6,597 bases of DNA. Origin: Acidobacteriota bacterium. Its GTDB lineage: Bacteria; Acidobacteriota; Thermoanaerobaculia; Multivoradales; UBA5704. The translations under genes and the position numbers were made by a program. Below are positions 3,763-6,597 of this stretch, piece after piece; positions within the stretch are counted from its first letter, which is position 1, and the number at the start of each line of letters is the position of its first letter. Below the pieces are notes generated by a model that was not told the origin of the DNA, ran no database searches, and saw nothing but the letters and a program-made list of their open reading frames with translations. The stretch is taken from NCBI GenBank assembly GCA_003223675.1, contig QHVW01000716.1, positions 1 to 6,597 of the forward strand, read 5' to 3'.

Positions 3763-5733
3763 ATGAATGTAAAAATCCATGGCTCTCGAACCGCCCGCTT
3801 GGCTCTCGCCGTGCTGGCGATTGTGGCGTGGGCCGCCGCGGGGCAGCCGACGGGGGCGGCGGCGGAGAGCCCGGACCCGGCGATGGCGGCTCTCGACGCC
3901 CGCCTCGCGGCGCGGCCGGACGATCTGGAGGCGCGGGCGGAGGCCGCGTTCGATCTGGCCGACGCGGGAGCGCCGCAGGCGGCGGCCGACTTCGTGAAGG
4001 AGCATCCGGCGGCGCTGGCCGGAGAGGCCGGAGCCGCCCTCTCCCATCAGATCGCGGGGGATCTCGCCGCCCGCCACATCCGCTGGGGGTGGGCCGAGCC
4101 GGTGTTCGAGCCCGCCCAGCGGCGTCATGAATCCGACGCGGCCATCGACGCCCTGGAGGCGATGCGCCGGAAGGACCCCGGGGACGCGCGGGCCACCGGC
4201 GATCTCCTCCTCGCCTATCGCCTCGCCGAGTGCATGCCGGACGCGATCGCGCTGTGGGAGAGGGCGATCCCCCACGACGGCGCCGCCTACTGGCTGCGCA
4301 ACGCCGCCGCCGACGCCTATCTGGGCCTTCACCGGCCGGCGGAGGCGGAGGCGCTCTATCGCTCGTTCGCAGGTGAGCGCGCCAACGCGCCCGAGCCCTG
4401 GCTCGGCATCTACTGGGCGGCGATCGAGCAGCGGCACTACGGCGACGCCGGGGCCGCGCTGGAGCGGCTGGCGAAGGTCCCCGGCCAGGAGCTCACGGCG
4501 GCGGTCCAGCGCGGGTGGCTGTTGCTGTTCGCGGACCGCACCGCCGAGGGGCAGGCGCGCTTCGAGGCCCTGTTCCGCGAGCATCCGGGGGACCGGCGGG
4601 TGCGCGAGGGGCTGGCCACCGCCTATCTCTGGCAGGGTTGGACCCGGCGCGGCCTGGAGTCGACCGAGGAGGTGCTCGCCCGCACCACGCTCGACGTGCC
4701 CCGCGTGGACAATCCCACGGCGCGCATCTCCCGCGCCGGAGCGCTGGCGTCGCTGGGCGATCTCGCCGCCGCCCGGCGCGAGGCGGACGATCTGGTGGCG
4801 CTCTATCCCGAGAACATCCACGCCCAGCGGCTGTGGCGCGACGTCCGCACCCAGCTCGCTCCCGAGGCGCGGCTGGAGGGGCGCTACGACACCTCGGACC
4901 GCGGCCTGGGCGAGGCGTGGACGCAGTTGGAGGCGAGCATGCCGTTAGGGCCCCGGGCGCGGCTGGCGGCCGGCGGCTACGGCAGCCGCTCGGAGGACGA
5001 CCGCTATTCGGCCGGCGACGTGCGGGAGGCCTATCTGGGGCTCTCGGCGCGCCCCGGCCGCTGGCTGAGCCTGAGCGGCGGGGTGGCCTGGGACTACGGC
5101 CGGACGGATTTCGGGCGCGGTCCGGCCCTGGAGGTGCGGGCGGCCCTGCTGCCGGACGACCGCTGGCGCGCCGATCTCGGCTACGCGCGGGACGCCTGGC
5201 GCGACCTGCCGCTACGGGCGCGGGCGGAGGGGCTGGTGGCCGACACCTGGGACGCCGGGCTCTCCTACAACGCCGGGACGCGGTGGGACGCGCGCCTGGG
5301 CGGCGGCCGCTCGGCGCTCAGCGACGGCAACGACCGCGCCTGGGGGCTCGCCGCCGCCCATCTCCTGGCGCGGCAGGGGCCGGTCTACCGGGCCAATTTC
5401 GGCGTCGAGGTCTATGGCTCCACCAACAGCCGCAGCGACGTCCCCTACTTCAGCCCGGCGCGCGACCGCAGCGTCTCGCTCACCCACCGCTCGGAGTGGG
5501 TGACCGCCAACACCCCCGGCCATCGCCATACCTTCTCGCTGCTCGCCGCGGCCGGCGTCTACGACGAGCAGGGGTTCGCCGCCGGTCCGGTGGGTGGCCT
5601 CTGGCTGGAGTCGGACTGGGATCTCTCGGAGTATGCGGCGCTGGTGGTGGGCGCGGGGGCGCGCAGCCAGCTCTACGACGGCTCGCGCGAGCTCGATCCC
5701 AGGTTCTATCTCACGCTCCGGAGGCGGTTCTGA
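3763..5733 (+). CDS. pgaA: PgaA-like outer-membrane exopolysaccharide export porin
   Basis: A 656-residue protein built like PgaA/HmsH, the porin that exports partly deacetylated poly-beta-1,6-GlcNAc. From the ATG at 3763 there is a clear signal peptide: basic n-region (K4, R9, R12), hydrophobic LALAVLAIVAWAAAG, cleavage near GAAA/E (34/35). Residues about 36-365 are helical TPR-like repeats (for example LLLAYRLAECMPDAIALWERA and AEGQARFEALFREHP). From about 366 alternating polar and aromatic residues mark a beta-barrel, including VPYFSPARDRSVSL (560-573), similar to a motif in PgaA barrels; the protein ends in FYLTLRRRF with the terminal Phe of outer-membrane proteins. It is shorter than the roughly 800-residue E. 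coli protein. The ATG at 3706 would put 19 extra residues before the signal peptide. Ribosome binding is weak (AGAG). It overlaps the next start by one base. Specificity for PNAG is inferred. Confidence 0.84.
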   Translation: MNVKIHGSRTARLALAVLAIVAWAAAGQPTGAAAESPDPAMAALDARLAARPDDLEARAEAAFDLADAGAPQAAADFVKEHPAALAGEAGAALSHQIAGDLAARHIRWGWAEPVFEPAQRRHESDAAIDALEAMRRKDPGDARATGDLLLAYRLAECMPDAIALWERAIPHDGAAYWLRNAAADAYLGLHRPAEAEALYRSFAGERANAPEPWLGIYWAAIEQRHYGDAGAALERLAKVPGQELTAAVQRGWLLLFADRTAEGQARFEALFREHPGDRRVREGLATAYLWQGWTRRGLESTEEVLARTTLDVPRVDNPTARISRAGALASLGDLAAARREADDLVALYPENIHAQRLWRDVRTQLAPEARLEGRYDTSDRGLGEAWTQLEASMPLGPRARLAAGGYGSRSEDDRYSAGDVREAYLGLSARPGRWLSLSGGVAWDYGRTDFGRGPALEVRAALLPDDRWRADLGYARDAWRDLPLRARAEGLVADTWDAGLSYNAGTRWDARLGGGRSALSDGNDRAWGLAAAHLLARQGPVYRANFGVEVYGSTNSRSDVPYFSPARDRSVSLTHRSEWVTANTPGHRHTFSLLAAAGVYDEQGFAAGPVGGLWLESDWDLSEYAALVVGAGARSQLYDGSRELDPRFYLTLRRRF

Positions 5734-6597
5734 TGCGGTCTCTGGCCGTTCTCATGCTCCTCCTCGCCGGGCCCGCGTCGGCGGAGACGCCGGGCCTCGC
5801 CTGGGGAGCGGTGGCGGAGCCCGCCACGGCCGGCGCGCTCACCCCGGGCCAGGTGGCCGAGCATCTGGAGTTTCTCCAGGCGCACGGCTGGCGGGCCGTC
5901 CGCGCCTCGTCTCTCGGCGCGGACGGCGGCGGGAAGGCCGTCCTGCTCAGCTTCGACGATCCGGCGAGCGCGCTCCGTTATGTCGTGCCCCTGCTCGCCC
6001 TCTATCAGATGCCGGCGGTGGTGACCGTGGGCCCGGCGCAGGCGGCGGACCCTGTCCTGGCGCCGGTGCTCGCGGCGCTGGCCGCCTCGCCGTGGATCGA
6101 GCTGGCGCCCCGGGTGGAGGCGGAGCCGCCGGGCGCTTCGACGGTGCGTTGCGAGCCGGACACGGGAGCGGCCGCGCGCCAGGAGGAGCGGCTGTCGCGC
6201 CTCAGCAAGACTCTGGCGGCCGAGTTGGCCCGCCTGCGCGAGGTGGCCGGGGTGGCGCCGTCCGCGGTGGCCTGGGCCCCGGGCGCCTGGAGCGGCGCGG
6301 GGGAGGCGGTGGCGGGGAGCCTGGGGTTGAAGGTGCAGCTTCCGGCTTTCACCGGCATGCCGCCCGTGCTCGACGGGCCGCGCGTGGCGCGCTACGTGGT
6401 GCCGTCGTGGGCCGGCGTCTGGGCCCTGGTGCAGGCGAGCGTCCACTGGGACCCGCAGGACCATCCGGTGCGCTTCGTGGAGGTGGATGCCTCCTGGATC
6501 TGCGCCGGCGGCGACCCTGAAGCGCGGGTGGCCCGCGTGGTCGAGGTGGTAAAGCGGCTGGGGTTGAACGGCGCGCGCATCCTGCCGGGGAATCCGG
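5733..6597 (+). CDS. pgaB: PgaB-like protein with a degenerate deacetylase domain (partial)
   Basis: The first 288 residues are present; the gene runs off the right edge. The ATG shares one base with the preceding stop (TGATG), giving translational coupling. A signal peptide MRSLAVLMLLLAGPASA/E is cleaved after an AxA motif; there is no lipobox cysteine, unlike the E. coli lipoprotein. KAVLLSFDDPASALRYVVPLLALYQMPAVVTV (68-99) aligns with the PgaB CE4 stretch KAVVLTFDDG...PAVW. PWIELAP (120-126) sits where the family has VELASH, but the two metal-binding histidines are absent: the only histidines are H44, H51, H238 and H244. The WPYG-type block reads WAPGAW (181-186). From about 247, RFVEVDASWI and ARVVEVVKRLGLNGARILPGNP match the start of the PgaB C-terminal glycoside-hydrolase-like domain. 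Hence a two-domain PgaB relative, probably inactive or altered as a deacetylase. Confidence 0.8.
   Translation, partial: MRSLAVLMLLLAGPASAETPGLAWGAVAEPATAGALTPGQVAEHLEFLQAHGWRAVRASSLGADGGGKAVLLSFDDPASALRYVVPLLALYQMPAVVTVGPAQAADPVLAPVLAALAASPWIELAPRVEAEPPGASTVRCEPDTGAAARQEERLSRLSKTLAAELARLREVAGVAPSAVAWAPGAWSGAGEAVAGSLGLKVQLPAFTGMPPVLDGPRVARYVVPSWAGVWALVQASVHWDPQDHPVRFVEVDASWICAGGDPEARVARVVEVVKRLGLNGARILPGNP

Noticed and set aside
3691..4821. Long leftward open frame (376 codons)
   Set aside because: Antisense shadow of the pgaA-like gene caused by high GC; the sense strand has a signal peptide, TPRs and barrel.
5594..6520. Rightward 308-codon frame overlapping the pgaB-like gene
   Set aside because: Gly/Ala/Arg-rich out-of-frame shadow; the coupled frame from 5733 has a signal peptide and PgaB-like motifs.

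Overview
This is a high-GC bacterial window from a Gram-negative organism: the gene at 3763-5733 encodes an outer-membrane beta-barrel exporter. Codon third positions are strongly G/C and spacers carry GC-rich hairpin repeats. ArgR, a stand-alone Cas6, PNAG-type genes and a small hypothetical with an FGVQPFRGRKR-type motif would fit an Acidobacteriota-like or other poorly sampled lineage, but no marker gene here fixes the taxon.

Left part (1-1781): the leader-proximal end of a CRISPR array (two identical 37-nt repeats, one complete 39-nt spacer) transcribed leftwards off the window, then a probable leader, a truncated and diverged copy of the argR 3' end, a large inverted repeat, and a complete cas6. 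All expressed elements point left. No effector or adaptation cas genes are visible, so Cas6 probably matures this array and effectors are encoded elsewhere.

Middle part (1908-3090): argR (leftwards) and a small helical protein of unknown function (rightwards) diverge from a compact region whose two TTGACA -35 boxes are the outer ends of a perfect 9-bp inverted repeat. This layout suggests shared control, possibly ArgR autoregulation. The small gene has a structured 5' UTR and a textbook intrinsic terminator.

Right part (3117-6597): a non-coding array of seventeen 20-bp units, some inverted, arranged in a 121-bp higher-order repeat; then a locally AT-rich spacer; then a translationally coupled pair resembling pgaA-pgaB, the outer-membrane porin and periplasmic deacetylase for poly-beta-1,6-N-acetylglucosamine. 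The pgaB-like protein, cut by the window edge, keeps an FDD motif but lacks the family's metal-binding histidines, so its deacetylase domain looks degenerate.

Main points for follow-up: the 121-bp higher-order repeat, the degenerate PgaB-like deacetylase, the argR remnant between the CRISPR leader and cas6, and the mirror-image divergent promoter.
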